Shown one piece after another: positions 36,730-46,326 of a stretch of 64,000 bases of DNA; positions within the stretch are counted from its first letter, which is position 1, and each line of letters begins with the position of its first letter. Source of the stretch: CAADGU01 sp964581605 (lineage in GTDB: Bacteria > Chloroflexota > Anaerolineae > Promineifilales > Promineifilaceae); NCBI GenBank assembly GCA_964581605.1, contig CAZOPF010000016.1, positions 6,019 to 70,018 on the forward strand, read 5' to 3'. The translations under genes were made by a program, and so were the position numbers. Below the pieces are notes generated by a model. The model saw nothing but the letters and a program-made list of their open reading frames with translations. It searched no databases and was not told the DNA's origin.

Positions 36730-37290
36730 ATGAAAAAACAGACCCCCAGTCAGACCGTTGGCCCCTATTTGCACATTGGCCTCATGTACGGCGAAACCCA
36801 AAGCGATCTGGTGCAGGACGAGACCATCGGCGAACGCATTTTGATTACAGGCACAGTTTTTGATGGCAATGGTGAGCCGATCCCTGATGCGATGGTGGAA
36901 ATCTGGCAGCCAGACGCGCAGGGCATCTTTAACCATCCCGCCGACCCCCGCTGCCATCAGGCCGATCCCCATTTTCGCGGTTTTGGGCGGGCAGATACGC
37001 GCCTGGGCGGAAAATTCCAATTTCGGACAATCAAACCGGGTAGTTCACAGGAAGGACACGCGCCAACGATCAACGTCACCGTTTTTGCCAGAGGAATGTT
37101 GGTTCACGCTATCACCCGCATCTACTTCGCCGACGAACCGGCCAATAACGATGACCCGGTGCTAAAAACTATCCCCTCCGAGCGACGCCACACGCTGATT
37201 GCCCAACGAAATGACACGGCGTTGGGTGCAACTTATCATTTTGATATTCATTTACAGGGACCGGAAGAGACGGTGTTTTTCAATCCTTGA
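36730..37290 (+). CDS. pcaG: Protocatechuate 3,4-dioxygenase alpha subunit
   Basis: The protein has 186 residues. It starts with TPSQTVGPYLHIGL, typical of the alpha subunit, then VEIWQPDAQG, FGRADTRLGGKFQFRTIKPG and the C-terminal HFDIHLQGPEETVFF. The position equivalent to the iron-binding His pair reads NVTVFARG, as expected, since the alpha subunit does not bind iron. It forms the alpha-beta unit of the dioxygenase with PcaH. The downstream MetE-like gene begins after 22 bases and is likely in the same operon. Confidence 0.9.
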   Translation: MKKQTPSQTVGPYLHIGLMYGETQSDLVQDETIGERILITGTVFDGNGEPIPDAMVEIWQPDAQGIFNHPADPRCHQADPHFRGFGRADTRLGGKFQFRTIKPGSSQEGHAPTINVTVFARGMLVHAITRIYFADEPANNDDPVLKTIPSERRHTLIAQRNDTALGATYHFDIHLQGPEETVFFNP

Positions 37291-37312
37291 CCCTTATAGG
37301 AGATAAAAGAGA

Positions 37313-38422
37313 ATGTCTAAAGTAAACCCACCTTTTCGTGCTGACCATGTAGGGAGCCTGTTACGGCCGTCCGAACTCCTCGCAGCCCGGCAGCAATTTT
37401 TCAATGGGGGGCTGTCGGCTGAGGCGTTGCGGGCAGTGGAAGATGGGGCGATTGCTACGGCCGTGACCAAAATGGAATCCCTCGGTCTACGCAGCATCAC
37501 CGATGGGGAGTTTCGCCGTACCTATTTCCACCTCGATTTTCTGCAACAGCTACAAGGCGTCACCGTCACCGGCAGCATTGCCGCCAGTTCCGACGCCCAG
37601 AGCACAGTGGGTTTTACGCCGCCTAAATTGAGCGTTACCGGCAAACTGCGCCACGTCAAAAACATTCAGGTGGATGACTTCAACTACCTGAAATCGCAAG
37701 TCACACAAACCCCCAAAGTGACCATTCCCTCGCCGACGATGGTGCATTTTCGCGGCGGCCGTAAAGCCATTGATATTGAAGCTTATCCCGACATGGATGA
37801 ATTTTTTGCTGACCTGGCCCACTGTTACCGGGATGAGATCAACGCTCTGTATCAGGCTGGCTGCCGCTACATTCAAATGGATGACACCAATCTGGCCTAC
37901 CTGTGTGATGCCAAAATGCGGGCGGGCGTGGTGGAGCGCGGTGAAGACCCCAACGAACTGCCCCGCACCTATGCCGCTTTGATCAATTCGGTGATTGACG
38001 GCCGTCCGGCCGACCTGACCATCTGCGTCCATCTCTGCCGGGGGAACTACCGTAGCACCTGGTTTGCTGAAGGCGGCTATGAGCCGGTGGCCGAAGTGCT
38101 GTTTAACGAACTCAACGTGGACGCCTACTTCCTGGAATATGATGACGAACGCTCCGGCGACTTTGCCCCCCTCCGTTTTGTGCCTGACCACAAAACGGTG
38201 GTGTTAGGGCTGGTCACAACCAAATCAGCCCAACTGGAATCGAAGCAAGAGTTAATCCAGCGCGTCCACGAAGCGGCGCGGTATGTGCCTCTGGAGCATC
38301 TGTGCCTCAGCCCGCAGTGCGGCTTTTCCAGCACCGTCGAAGGCAATGCCATCACCGCCGATGACCAGTGGGCCAAGCTGTCCCTGGTGGTAGAAACGGC
38401 CCGCGAAATCTGGGGGGAATAG
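37313..38422 (+). CDS. MetE-like (cobalamin-independent) methyltransferase
   Basis: The protein has 369 residues, the length of the C-terminal half of MetE or the YxjG/YxjH type. The start MSKVNPPFRADHVGSLLRP is typical, and the TIM-barrel carries the zinc ligands: His and Cys in CVHLCRGNY, Glu in the NVDAYFLEYDD strand and Cys in LSPQCGFSS. The family transfers methyl groups from methyltetrahydrofolate or other donors to a thiol. It lies in the apparent operon with pcaHG, so it may serve O-demethylation of methoxylated aromatics or simple methionine synthesis; no sequence feature decides. An AGGAG site precedes the ATG. Confidence 0.8.
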   Translation: MSKVNPPFRADHVGSLLRPSELLAARQQFFNGGLSAEALRAVEDGAIATAVTKMESLGLRSITDGEFRRTYFHLDFLQQLQGVTVTGSIAASSDAQSTVGFTPPKLSVTGKLRHVKNIQVDDFNYLKSQVTQTPKVTIPSPTMVHFRGGRKAIDIEAYPDMDEFFADLAHCYRDEINALYQAGCRYIQMDDTNLAYLCDAKMRAGVVERGEDPNELPRTYAALINSVIDGRPADLTICVHLCRGNYRSTWFAEGGYEPVAEVLFNELNVDAYFLEYDDERSGDFAPLRFVPDHKTVVLGLVTTKSAQLESKQELIQRVHEAARYVPLEHLCLSPQCGFSSTVEGNAITADDQWAKLSLVVETAREIWGE

Positions 38423-38471
38423 CCGCAAGCACAAAGAAGGCGCGGGGGAAGAAAAACGGTATTCTCAGAGG

Positions 38472-40592
38472 TCAGTTTGCCCAACCGAGGCCAATGCGAT
38501 TGCGCTCTTTGTCCACGGAGAGGATGGCCACTTCCAGCACATCGCCAACGTTGAGAGTGGCGCGGCGGGGGATCTGGCTGCGGTGCAGCAGGCCATCTTG
38601 CTTGACGCCAATATCTATAAATGCACCAAAGTCCACCACGTTGCGCACCGTGCCGTTGAGCCGCATACCGGGTTGCAAATCATCCAGCGAAAGCACATCA
38701 CTGCGCAGCAGGGGGAGGGGCAAATCTTCGCGGGGGTCGCGGCCAGGGCGTATCAGTTGGGCGAAGATGTCTTGCAGGGTGGGCAGGCCGGTCCCCAATT
38801 CGGCGGCGAGGGCGGCCGTCGGTTTGAGTGCCGCCAATGCCTGTTCGCGCTGGGTGGGGGTGCTGTCTGGATTCAGGCCGACGCGGGCGAGCAGGGCGAT
38901 AGCCACGCCGTAGCTTTCGGGGTGGATGGCGCTGGCGTCCAGCGGATTGTCGCCGTTGCGGATGCGTAGGAAACCGGCCGATTGTTCAAATGCTTTGCTG
39001 CCCAGGCCGTGTACTTTTTTGAGGGTGTCGCGGGTGGGAAAACGGCCGTGTTCGTTGCGATATTCCACCATACTTTTGGCCAGCTTGGGGCCGATGCCGG
39101 AAATGTAGGTTAGCAGGGCGGGGGAGGCGGTATTCACGTCCACGCCCACCTGGTTGACCACCGATTCCACTACCCCGGTGAGCGATTCGGAGAGCTGCTT
39201 CTGGTTCACATCGTGCTGGTACAGCCCCACGCCGATAGACTTGGGATCAATTTTCACCAGTTCGGCCAGCGGGTCCTGGGCGCGGCGGCCAATGGAGACG
39301 GCGCCGCGCAGGCTCACATCCAGGTCGGGCAACTCTTCCTTTGCCAGGGGGCTGGCGCTGTAGACGCTGGCCCCAGCTTCGTTGACCATCAGGTAGTGGA
39401 CGGTGTGGATTTGCCGGGTCAGGTCGGCCACAAGCTGTTCGGTTTCGCGGGAGGCGGTGGCGTTGCCGATGGCGATGAGGGTAACGTGGTGGCGCTGCAC
39501 CAACAGAGCCAGTGTTTTCAGGGCGTCGTCACGCCGGTTTTGTGGCTGGTGGGGGTAGATGGTGGCCGTTTCTAGCAGTTTGCCGGTGGGGTCTATGACG
39601 GCCGTCTTACACCCCGTTCGGTATGCCGGATCAATAGCCAGGATGGTGTGCCCGGCCAATGGCGGCTGAACGAGCAGCCCACGCAGGTTGTCGGCGAAGA
39701 CGTGGATGGCGTGGGTTTCGGCCGTTTCGGTGATGGTGCGGCGGATGTCGCGCTCGATGGCCGGGATGAGCAGGCGGTGGGTGGCGTCGTCCATTGCTTG
39801 CTGCAACTGGTCGGCCAGAGGAGAGCGGCGGTCGGGGCGGTAGCCGGTGCGCACGGCGAGTATCCAGTCTCGTTCGGGGATGTCTATGGTGACGCGCAAG
39901 ATTTTTTCCGCTTCGCCGCGATTGATGGCAAGCACCTGGTACGGTTTGAGGCGGTCGAAGCGGCTTTGGAAGTCGTAGTACAGTTCATAGACACGGCGTT
40001 CGTCTTTGGCATCCTCAATTTTTTGGCAGGCCAGTGTGCCGTATTGCATTGTCTTTTCGCGCAGGGTGTGGCGGACAACGGCCGTGTCGCTGATTACCTC
40101 GGCCGCAATATCCCGTGCCCCGGCCAGGGCGTCCTCCGGCGTGGGCACGTCGTCGCTGAGGAAGGGGGTGGCAAGTTGCACGGCCGTCTGGTCAGAGTGC
40201 ATTTGCGCCAGGATGAGTTGGGCTAACGGTTCCAGCCCTTTTGCGCGGGCGGCGGAGGCGCGGGTGTGCCGTTTAGGTTTGTAGGGTTGGTACAGGTCTT
40301 CGAGTTCGGTGAGGGTGGTGGCGGCCTGAATTTGGGCGGCCAGTTCGGGGGTGAGCTTTTCCTGTTCGCGGATGGTGTTGAGGATGGTCTGGCGCCGTTC
40401 GTCCAGGTTGCGTAGCCGGGTGAGGTGGTCGCTGATGGTGCGGATTTGCTCTTCGTCCAGGCTGCCAGTGGCTTCTTTGCGGTAGCGGGCGACAAAGGGG
40501 ATGGTATTGCCGTGATCAAGCAGTTCGATGACGGCCGTGACCTGGCTAACTTTCACTTTCAAAAAGGGGGCAATCTGGTCTGCGTGTGTCAT
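38472..40592 (-). CDS. tex: Tex-like S1 RNA-binding protein
   Basis: The protein has 706 residues on the minus strand. The frame extends upstream through a repeat to 40691 (MPQATCNLP...), but the natural start is 40592 (MTHADQIAPFL). Domains in order: Tex N-terminal helical domain (VARYRKEATGSLDEEQIR), YqgF-type RNase H fold (TILAIDPAYRTGCKTAVID, TLIAIGNATASRETE), helix-hairpin-helix (TYISGIGPKLAKSMVEYRN) and C-terminal S1 domain (GMRLNGTVRNVVDFGAFIDIGVKQDGLLH). Tex proteins bind nucleic acids and affect transcription. A TATAAT box sits 7 bases before the ATG with no ribosome site, suggesting a leaderless message. It is convergent with the MetE-like gene. Confidence 0.9.
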   Translation of the reverse strand: MTHADQIAPFLKVKVSQVTAVIELLDHGNTIPFVARYRKEATGSLDEEQIRTISDHLTRLRNLDERRQTILNTIREQEKLTPELAAQIQAATTLTELEDLYQPYKPKRHTRASAARAKGLEPLAQLILAQMHSDQTAVQLATPFLSDDVPTPEDALAGARDIAAEVISDTAVVRHTLREKTMQYGTLACQKIEDAKDERRVYELYYDFQSRFDRLKPYQVLAINRGEAEKILRVTIDIPERDWILAVRTGYRPDRRSPLADQLQQAMDDATHRLLIPAIERDIRRTITETAETHAIHVFADNLRGLLVQPPLAGHTILAIDPAYRTGCKTAVIDPTGKLLETATIYPHQPQNRRDDALKTLALLVQRHHVTLIAIGNATASRETEQLVADLTRQIHTVHYLMVNEAGASVYSASPLAKEELPDLDVSLRGAVSIGRRAQDPLAELVKIDPKSIGVGLYQHDVNQKQLSESLTGVVESVVNQVGVDVNTASPALLTYISGIGPKLAKSMVEYRNEHGRFPTRDTLKKVHGLGSKAFEQSAGFLRIRNGDNPLDASAIHPESYGVAIALLARVGLNPDSTPTQREQALAALKPTAALAAELGTGLPTLQDIFAQLIRPGRDPREDLPLPLLRSDVLSLDDLQPGMRLNGTVRNVVDFGAFIDIGVKQDGLLHRSQIPRRATLNVGDVLEVAILSVDKERNRIGLGWAN

Positions 40593-40599
40593 GGGGCGA

Positions 40600-40605
40600 A
40601 TTATA
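40600..40605 (-). promoter_or_regulatory. -10 box for leaderless tex
   Basis: On the minus strand TATAAT is separated from ATG by 7 bases (TCGCCCC), so transcription would start at or next to the A of the start codon. Confidence 0.5.
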
Positions 40606-40620
40606 GCGGGGAAGGGGGCG

Positions 40621-40705
40621 GGCGGCAGGTGGCAAGTTGCAAGTGGCAGGTGGCAGGTCGCAGATGGCAAGTTGCAAGTTGCTTGTGGCAAGTGGCCGGT
40701 CGAAG
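40621..40705. repeat. GGCAAGTTGCA-type tandem repeat
   Basis: About seven imperfect copies of GGCAAGTTGCAAGT/GGCAGGT units lie upstream of tex. In one frame they encode a false N-terminal extension of Tex (ATCHLP repeats). Confidence 0.7.
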
Positions 40706-40777
40706 GTAATTTAACGATGGGTCAACGGTTTGGGTCTATGCTGGCGGCAGATTGTTTTGCAGGGACGATTAAAAATT

Positions 40778-40848
40778 GGACGCGGACGAACGCAGATGAC
40801 GCGGATTTTCCCGATTTTATTGGTGTTTGTCCGTGTTCGTCCGCGTCC
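40778..40848. repeat. 14-bp perfect inverted repeat with long loop
   Basis: GGACGCGGACGAAC (40778-40791) is exactly inverted at 40835-40848. It precedes the ribosome site of the next gene and could be a REP-like element or affect its translation. Confidence 0.6.
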
Positions 40849-40869
40849 TATTAACGAAGGAAGTTTGTA

Positions 40870-41499
40870 ATGGAAAGCTATTTGATCTCAGGACAGCCAC
40901 AAGGGGTCATGTTACATGCCGTTGTCACGACGGCCGTTGGCGATGATTACGGCCGCCAGATGTTGACGGCGATGTTTGCAGAAGTGAATGCGGCGTTTGC
41001 GCAGACGGCGCGGTTGTTGTCGCCGTATGAGATGCACATGGCGGCGTTTCATCTGCGGCTGTTGCAGGAGGAGTTGCTCAAGTCACCGGCAGACGGCCGC
41101 CCCAGTGCCGACATTTTGATGCTGGCGGCGACATGGCTGCTGGCGCGGGTGCGCGGGTTTGCGCCAGACCTGAGCCGGTTGCTCTTTTCGGTAGTGGCGG
41201 CAGAAGTCATTAGCCGGGCGGGGGAGACGGCCGTGACCTGGCTGGAAAACCGGGCGGCCAATTATGAGGCGGAGGGCCAGCGGCTGAATCTGGTGCAACT
41301 GCGTCATGGATTGGCCCATTTTGCGGAGAGTGATCTACGGGAATTGTGTAGCGACGTGGGCCTGGTGTATGACCAGCTTTACGGCCACAGTAAAAGCGAG
41401 AAGGCGCAGGAGATGGTGGCCTGTGCGGTGTGCTACGGCCGTGTGCTGGAACTGGCGGCGCGTTGTCTGGAGCGACGGCCGTATAGTGGGAAAAATTGA
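40870..41499 (+). CDS. Protein with effector-associated (EAD-like) death-fold domain
   Basis: The protein has 209 residues; GAAGGAAG precedes ATG 40870. The N-terminal 130 residues are helical with no recognised motif. The C-terminal 70 residues read LRHGLAHFAESDLRELCSDV, then LVYDQLYGHSKSEKAQEMVACAVCYGRVLEL, which fits the effector-associated domain 1 pattern (F-x-x-x-x-LRELC-x-x-LG-x-x-Y...L...K-x-x-x-A-x-x-L-V). Such death-like adaptor domains link parts of bacterial conflict systems with caspases, trypsin-like proteases or NTPases. No partner with the same domain is visible nearby, so it may be an orphan adaptor. The match is by eye. Confidence 0.55.
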   Translation: MESYLISGQPQGVMLHAVVTTAVGDDYGRQMLTAMFAEVNAAFAQTARLLSPYEMHMAAFHLRLLQEELLKSPADGRPSADILMLAATWLLARVRGFAPDLSRLLFSVVAAEVISRAGETAVTWLENRAANYEAEGQRLNLVQLRHGLAHFAESDLRELCSDVGLVYDQLYGHSKSEKAQEMVACAVCYGRVLELAARCLERRPYSGKN

Positions 41500-41521
41500 C
41501 CGTTGTTCATGGTAAGCAAAA

Positions 41522-41554
41522 AGGCGCATGGCAACACGCCATGCGCCTCTTTTT
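41522..41554. terminator. Bidirectional terminator
   Basis: AGGCGCATGGC, loop AACAC, GCCATGCGCCT, followed by CTTTTT on the plus strand and preceded by AAAAA, so it can end both convergent genes. Confidence 0.85.
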
Positions 41555-41560
41555 CTTGCT

Positions 41561-44464
41561 TTATGGTTTGCTGATGAGGGGCAGATAGAGAGTGCTGAAG
41601 TGGGTCAGGCCGTAAAGGGTGGTGGTGCCGCTTTCTTCATTGGCGACTGCCAGCAGCGGCTGCCCGGTAGGGCTGTTGGCCGCACTGATGAAATGCAAGC
41701 CTTCCGGCGCCAGGTCTGTTTCTGGCAACCGTTGGTAGCTGACGAAGATGGGTTGGTGTGGGTTGGTGATGTCGTAGACGATAATACCACCAGTGCGTTC
41801 AAAGCCGATGAAGGCGTAGGTACGGCCGTGAATCTCGCCCAATGTCAGCGCTTCCGGTTCTGGCCCTTTGTCGTCGCTGCGGCTGTCGAAGGTGTCTGTG
41901 AGGCCGTTTGAATTGAAGATGTCGGGGGCCAGAACGGCCGTAATCTCTTCAAAATCTGCGCCGCCGTCAAACACCAGGTTGCCAAATTCATCCCAAATGG
42001 TGAAGGAGCGCGCGCCATAGCTGTATAGCACATCAAAGTCGCCATCGCCATCCAGGTCGCCAAACTGGTCAGAGGTTTTCAACCGCCCCATGTTTTCATC
42101 AGCCAGCAATATGGCCGTGCTGGTGAACATGGTGCCCAACAACACGGAATCATCCACCGCCAGGTCGCTCATGCGGTTATCTTCTGAAAAGCCATCATAG
42201 TCGCGGGCATCCCCTTCATTAGCCGTGATGTAAAAGGTATTGGTTCCAACATGGTAAGCGGCCACGCTATCGGGCTGATACATGCCCAAGGTGGGCCAGC
42301 TTTGCAGGTTAATGCCGTCGTCCCGGTCGCTGGCGTCCAGCATGTTGCCGCCGTCAAAGGGGATGATGCCCAATGTGGGCATGCCAGGATTTGGATTGAG
42401 GGGGGCCGTGCCATCACCGGCAATGGGTTCATCCAGCAGGCCAAAATCATTGTCGTTTAGAACCGCCAGACGGCCGTCTGGCAGCAGCGCCAGCCCTTCC
42501 GGTTTGTCACCAGCCAGGTAGCCCAATGAGGGCAAATTGGTCACCTTGCGTTTGAAAACAGGTTGGATGCCAAGCGCCAGGAGGTCGTCTGGGGTTTGTT
42601 GTTCCAATGTGCCGCCGAGCAGGGAAGTGACGCCGGGCATGCCCATCGTGGGGGTAGTAAAGGTCAGGACATTGGTGGCGCCTTTCAGGTCAATCTCAAA
42701 GATGAACTTTTTGCCAAAACTTTCGCTGGATGAATCACGTTCGATGACAAAGAAACGGCCGTTGCCCGCATACACCGCATCGCCAATTTTATCTACCACC
42801 GAATCACGGTAATCTACCCCTTCCAGCAAATAGACATACTCCGCTACCGGATCGCCAGTTGTTGTATCAACTGCCAGGATGCGGATGACCTGGGAGTTGG
42901 TGGAGGTGGGCACATCTGGATTAGCCAGGGGGGATTGGATGAAGGCGTAGAGCAAGCCGTCGTCTGCATTGAGGGCCACTGCCTCGAAGCCACGATTGGC
43001 GCGGCGGCTGGAATAAACGGCGGGCAGCGTTTCATTACCGTAGTCGCCCGGTGTGCCTCCGCCCATGACGGCCGTACCCTCCGGCACCAGCCGCGCCACC
43101 AACACACCATCCGCATCAAAGTGATAAATCGCCGGGCGGTATTCGTCCACCATCCAGAAGTGGCCGTTAGGAGCAACGACAATCCCTTCCAGGTCTGCGC
43201 CAAAGGGGTCATAGGGCAGCGGGTCAAGGAAGAGGTCCACAGGCGTTTCGTCTACGCCAGGGATATTGGGCAGGCCGGTGATGGGCGTGACGCCATCCTC
43301 GCGGGTGAGCATGATTTGTTCGGTGATAGTTAGTTCGCCGGCGGGCGTTAATTCAAAGCGAACAACCCGCGCCTGATAATCTGGCAAGACAAACGGCCGA
43401 TTGCCATTAGTCGTTGCGCCATTAGGCCCTCGATCGGGTAGGGTAACAAACTGCATATGGCCGTTACCGCTATTGATGCCTTCATACCACAGACCGGAGA
43501 ATCCACCCAGGTAAATGGTCTGGCTCATGGGGGTCATGCCTAACACAGGCAGGTTGGTGAAGGGGTATTGGGTCAGCAAGGGTTCGCCCCGCAGATGGTC
43601 TTTGTAGCCCAGCGGCAGCACATCTTCTACGGTGGCGGTGGCAATGTCTATAACGGCGAAGGCGTTGTTTTCTTGCAGGGTGACAAAGGCGATGGTGTTG
43701 TCTGGTGAGACGGCAATGTATTCTGGTTCCAGGTCTTGGGCGGCGCTGGCGTTGGGGCCGTAGATGCGGATGCCGCGCTGGCGCAGTTCTTCTTCACGGC
43801 CGTTGAAAGCGGTGAAGTCGGCGTTGACGGCCGTCGCCGCAGCCACCCCACCGCTCATATCTACAATGGTCACGCTACCTTCGGGGTCTACCAGGTAGTC
43901 GTCATCTGGTTCGCCCTCGTTAGCGGCCAGGACATAGTTGCCATCGTGGCTGAATGTGACCATATCAGGTAGTGCGCCCGCCGATACCTGCTGGAGGTAG
44001 CCGCCGTTAGCGTCAAAGAATACGATGAGACCGGGGTCTTGGGCAGGGTCGGCTTGAACGGCCGCTGCCAGGATACCGGTAGTGGCGTCGTAGCGGTAGA
44101 ACTCTATGCTGTTGACGCCGCCGCCATAGGGGGTGATGGCGATGGTAAATTCCAGGGTGGGCGTGAGCGGGTTACTCACATCCAATACGTCAATGGTGGG
44201 CGCATGGGCATTGACCACAAAGAGGCGTTGGGTTTCGGGGTCGTGGGTGACTATTTCGGCGGCGCTTTCACCGCTAACGCCGGAGTCGTATGTGCCGAGG
44301 GGTTCTAACAGCAGGGTATCGGTGGGCGTGGGCGCACCTTGGGTCTGGTTGTTGGCGGCAGCGGCCATGCCTGACCGGGCAGTGAGCAGGGTGATTAGTA
44401 AAAAGAGGGTGAGGGTGGCAACGGCCGTTAGCCCCCACAGGTAATGAAGTCGCTTCCAATTCAT
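41561..44464 (-). CDS. Secreted choice-of-anchor I protein with inserted phytase-like domain
   Basis: The protein has 967 residues; GGAG lies before ATG 44464, so the longer frame to 44527 is rejected. Signal peptide residues about 1-35. The first part (about 55-275) has choice-of-anchor I marks: SAAEIVTHDPETQRLFVVNA, DMVTFSHDGNYVLAANEGEP. In the middle (about 290-640) is an esterase-like phytase domain with DLEGIVVAPNGHFWMVDEYRP and EGLALLPDGRLAVLNDNDF. After it, choice-of-anchor I resumes (YITANEGDARDYDGFSE, PEPEALTLGEIHGRTYAFIGFERTGG). The C-terminus is STLYLPLISKP, a recurring tail in this window. It is probably an extracellular phosphate- or phytate-related hydrolase; metal and catalytic residues were not checked. 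Confidence 0.75.
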   Translation of the reverse strand: MNWKRLHYLWGLTAVATLTLFLLITLLTARSGMAAAANNQTQGAPTPTDTLLLEPLGTYDSGVSGESAAEIVTHDPETQRLFVVNAHAPTIDVLDVSNPLTPTLEFTIAITPYGGGVNSIEFYRYDATTGILAAAVQADPAQDPGLIVFFDANGGYLQQVSAGALPDMVTFSHDGNYVLAANEGEPDDDYLVDPEGSVTIVDMSGGVAAATAVNADFTAFNGREEELRQRGIRIYGPNASAAQDLEPEYIAVSPDNTIAFVTLQENNAFAVIDIATATVEDVLPLGYKDHLRGEPLLTQYPFTNLPVLGMTPMSQTIYLGGFSGLWYEGINSGNGHMQFVTLPDRGPNGATTNGNRPFVLPDYQARVVRFELTPAGELTITEQIMLTREDGVTPITGLPNIPGVDETPVDLFLDPLPYDPFGADLEGIVVAPNGHFWMVDEYRPAIYHFDADGVLVARLVPEGTAVMGGGTPGDYGNETLPAVYSSRRANRGFEAVALNADDGLLYAFIQSPLANPDVPTSTNSQVIRILAVDTTTGDPVAEYVYLLEGVDYRDSVVDKIGDAVYAGNGRFFVIERDSSSESFGKKFIFEIDLKGATNVLTFTTPTMGMPGVTSLLGGTLEQQTPDDLLALGIQPVFKRKVTNLPSLGYLAGDKPEGLALLPDGRLAVLNDNDFGLLDEPIAGDGTAPLNPNPGMPTLGIIPFDGGNMLDASDRDDGINLQSWPTLGMYQPDSVAAYHVGTNTFYITANEGDARDYDGFSEDNRMSDLAVDDSVLLGTMFTSTAILLADENMGRLKTSDQFGDLDGDGDFDVLYSYGARSFTIWDEFGNLVFDGGADFEEITAVLAPDIFNSNGLTDTFDSRSDDKGPEPEALTLGEIHGRTYAFIGFERTGGIIVYDITNPHQPIFVSYQRLPETDLAPEGLHFISAANSPTGQPLLAVANEESGTTTLYGLTHFSTLYLPLISKP

Positions 44465-44695
44465 ATCGTTCTCCTTATCCTTGAATCTATTGATGTGGTC
44501 AGGCGCATCAGCCAGGAAGCAAGGCAAACTGTTCCGGCCGTCAACACCTGTTCCGGCTATGATAAGGAGCGGGTATTAAGGGGAAGTCAACAGCATGTTA
44601 ATGGATTAGTTAACAGACGGCTAAAGTTTGGTTAACAGGCAGGAGAAGTCAAGACCTGAACGGTTGAACAGCTAACCACCTGACCACATAAGCAC

Positions 44696-44701
44696 TATAA
44701 T
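44696..44701 (+). promoter_or_regulatory. -10 box of a likely leaderless gene
   Basis: TATAAT lies 6 bases before ATG 44708, without a ribosome site between. Confidence 0.45.
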
Positions 44702-44707
44702 ACCGCC

Positions 44708-46252
44708 ATGTTTGATATCCTGATTCGTGGCGGCGAGGTGATTGACGGCCGTAACCACCCCCGTTATTTCGCTGATATAGGCATTCAAGGGGATCGGGTG
44801 ACGGCCGTCGGCAATTTACAGGATGCCACCGCCGCCCAGATGCTGGACGCTACCGGCCACTTCGTCGCCCCCGGTTTTATTGACGCCCATACCCATTCCG
44901 ACGGCTGGCTGCGCCAGGAGCCACACCAAATCGCCAAGACCAGCCAGGGCTTCACCACCGAATTCCTCATGCTGGACGGCATCTCCTACGCCCCCGTGAA
45001 TGAACTCACCTGGCGGGAATGGATACAGTACCTGCGCCCGCTCAACGGCCTGCAACTGAGCGACTACACTGGCTGGCGCACCATTGGCGATTATATGGGG
45101 GGGCTGCACGGCCGTACTGCCCAAAACGTCGCCACCTTCATCCCCTATGCCAACGTGCGCACCCTGGCCTGCGGCTTTGGCCAGCGCCTCCCCGACGACT
45201 TCCAACAATACGAAATCAAACGGCTCATTCAGCAAGGCATGGAAGAGGGCGCATTGGGGCTTTCCACCGGGCTGGATTACGTGGATGAATGTTTCGCCAC
45301 CACCGCCGAACTGGTGGCAGCTTGCCGCATGATGGCCCCGCACGGTATCTACGTCACCCACGTTCGCTACAACCTGGGCACACTCGCTGGCGTGCAAGAA
45401 GCGGTCCACATTGGGCGGCAGGCGGGTGTGCCCGTGCATATCTCCCACCTCAAAGCCAACGACCCCGCCGAAGCCGCCGCCATCCTCCACTACCTGGACA
45501 CCGTCGCCGTCAACGAAGTGGACTTCTCTTTTGATGTCTACCCCTATCTGCCCAGCTCCACTATGCTCCAATACCTGCTGCCCCATGAAGTTTTCCGCGA
45601 GGGACCCCTGGCTGCTCTGCCCAAACTGACTGACCCCGGCTTGCGTGCCCGCTTCGGCCGTGCCCTGCAAGACACGCCCCTGGAAAAAGTACGCATCGCC
45701 TGGGTCGCCAGCCGTGCCAACGCCCATTGGCAAGGCCACACCCTGGCGGAGTACATCGCCGCCACCCACCAATCCCCCGCCGACGCGCTCTGCGACCTGC
45801 TCATCAGCGAAGGCATGGCGGTGCTGCTGGTCTTCCACCTGGGGGATGATGAACGAGTGGCGCCTTTCCTGGCGCACGGCCGTTACCTGATGGGCAGCGA
45901 CGGCATTTATTTCCCCGACGGCCGTATCCATCCCCGGCAATACGGCTCGGCTGCCCGGCTGCTCGGTTGGGGCGTGCGCGAAAAGGGGTTGTTTTCCTGG
46001 GAAACGGCCGTTCACAAGATGACCGGTTTCCCCGCCGCCCAGTTTGGCCTGGCAAACCGGGGCGTCATCGCCGAAGGCCACTTTGCCGATCTGGTCATCT
46101 TCAACCCCCACACTATCGCTGACCGGGCCACCTACGAACGGCCGTATGAACTGGCGGTGGGGGTGCAGGCGGTATTGGTGAACGGCCGTGTCATTCTGCA
46201 AAACGGCCAGCCCACCCCCGAAACGCCAGGGCGATTTTTGGAGGGAAAGTGA
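44708..46252 (+). CDS. N-acyl-D-amino-acid deacylase (D-aminoacylase)
   Basis: The protein has 514 residues, near the usual 480-500. It belongs to the amidohydrolase superfamily: metal-binding HTHSD at about residues 61-65, [19 protein letters not shown] and GSDG in the family order, and an N-terminal RGGEVIDG plus C-terminal [10 protein letters not shown] composite beta domain. The enzyme releases D-amino acids from N-acylated forms and uses zinc. A third of the gene is densely packed with ACGGCCGT. TATAAT 6 bases upstream suggests a leaderless transcript. The next gene starts 75 bases later and is probably separate. Confidence 0.85.
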   Translation: MFDILIRGGEVIDGRNHPRYFADIGIQGDRVTAVGNLQDATAAQMLDATGHFVAPGFIDAHTHSDGWLRQEPHQIAKTSQGFTTEFLMLDGISYAPVNELTWREWIQYLRPLNGLQLSDYTGWRTIGDYMGGLHGRTAQNVATFIPYANVRTLACGFGQRLPDDFQQYEIKRLIQQGMEEGALGLSTGLDYVDECFATTAELVAACRMMAPHGIYVTHVRYNLGTLAGVQEAVHIGRQAGVPVHISHLKANDPAEAAAILHYLDTVAVNEVDFSFDVYPYLPSSTMLQYLLPHEVFREGPLAALPKLTDPGLRARFGRALQDTPLEKVRIAWVASRANAHWQGHTLAEYIAATHQSPADALCDLLISEGMAVLLVFHLGDDERVAPFLAHGRYLMGSDGIYFPDGRIHPRQYGSAARLLGWGVREKGLFSWETAVHKMTGFPAAQFGLANRGVIAEGHFADLVIFNPHTIADRATYERPYELAVGVQAVLVNGRVILQNGQPTPETPGRFLEGK

Positions 46253-46326
46253 TTGGGCAATTGGATAATTACCCCATTACATTCTGTAACCCCCACGTAA
46301 CATTTTCCGATTAAAACAGAGGCAGC

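Noticed and set aside
40593..40691. N-terminal extension of Tex by 33 residues
   Set aside because: It is encoded by the tandem repeat and lies upstream of the -10 box; family alignment from memory starts at the MTHADQ Met.
44816..46201. Open frame of 461 codons on the minus strand
   Set aside because: Mirror of the D-aminoacylase gene, which has all family motifs on the plus strand.
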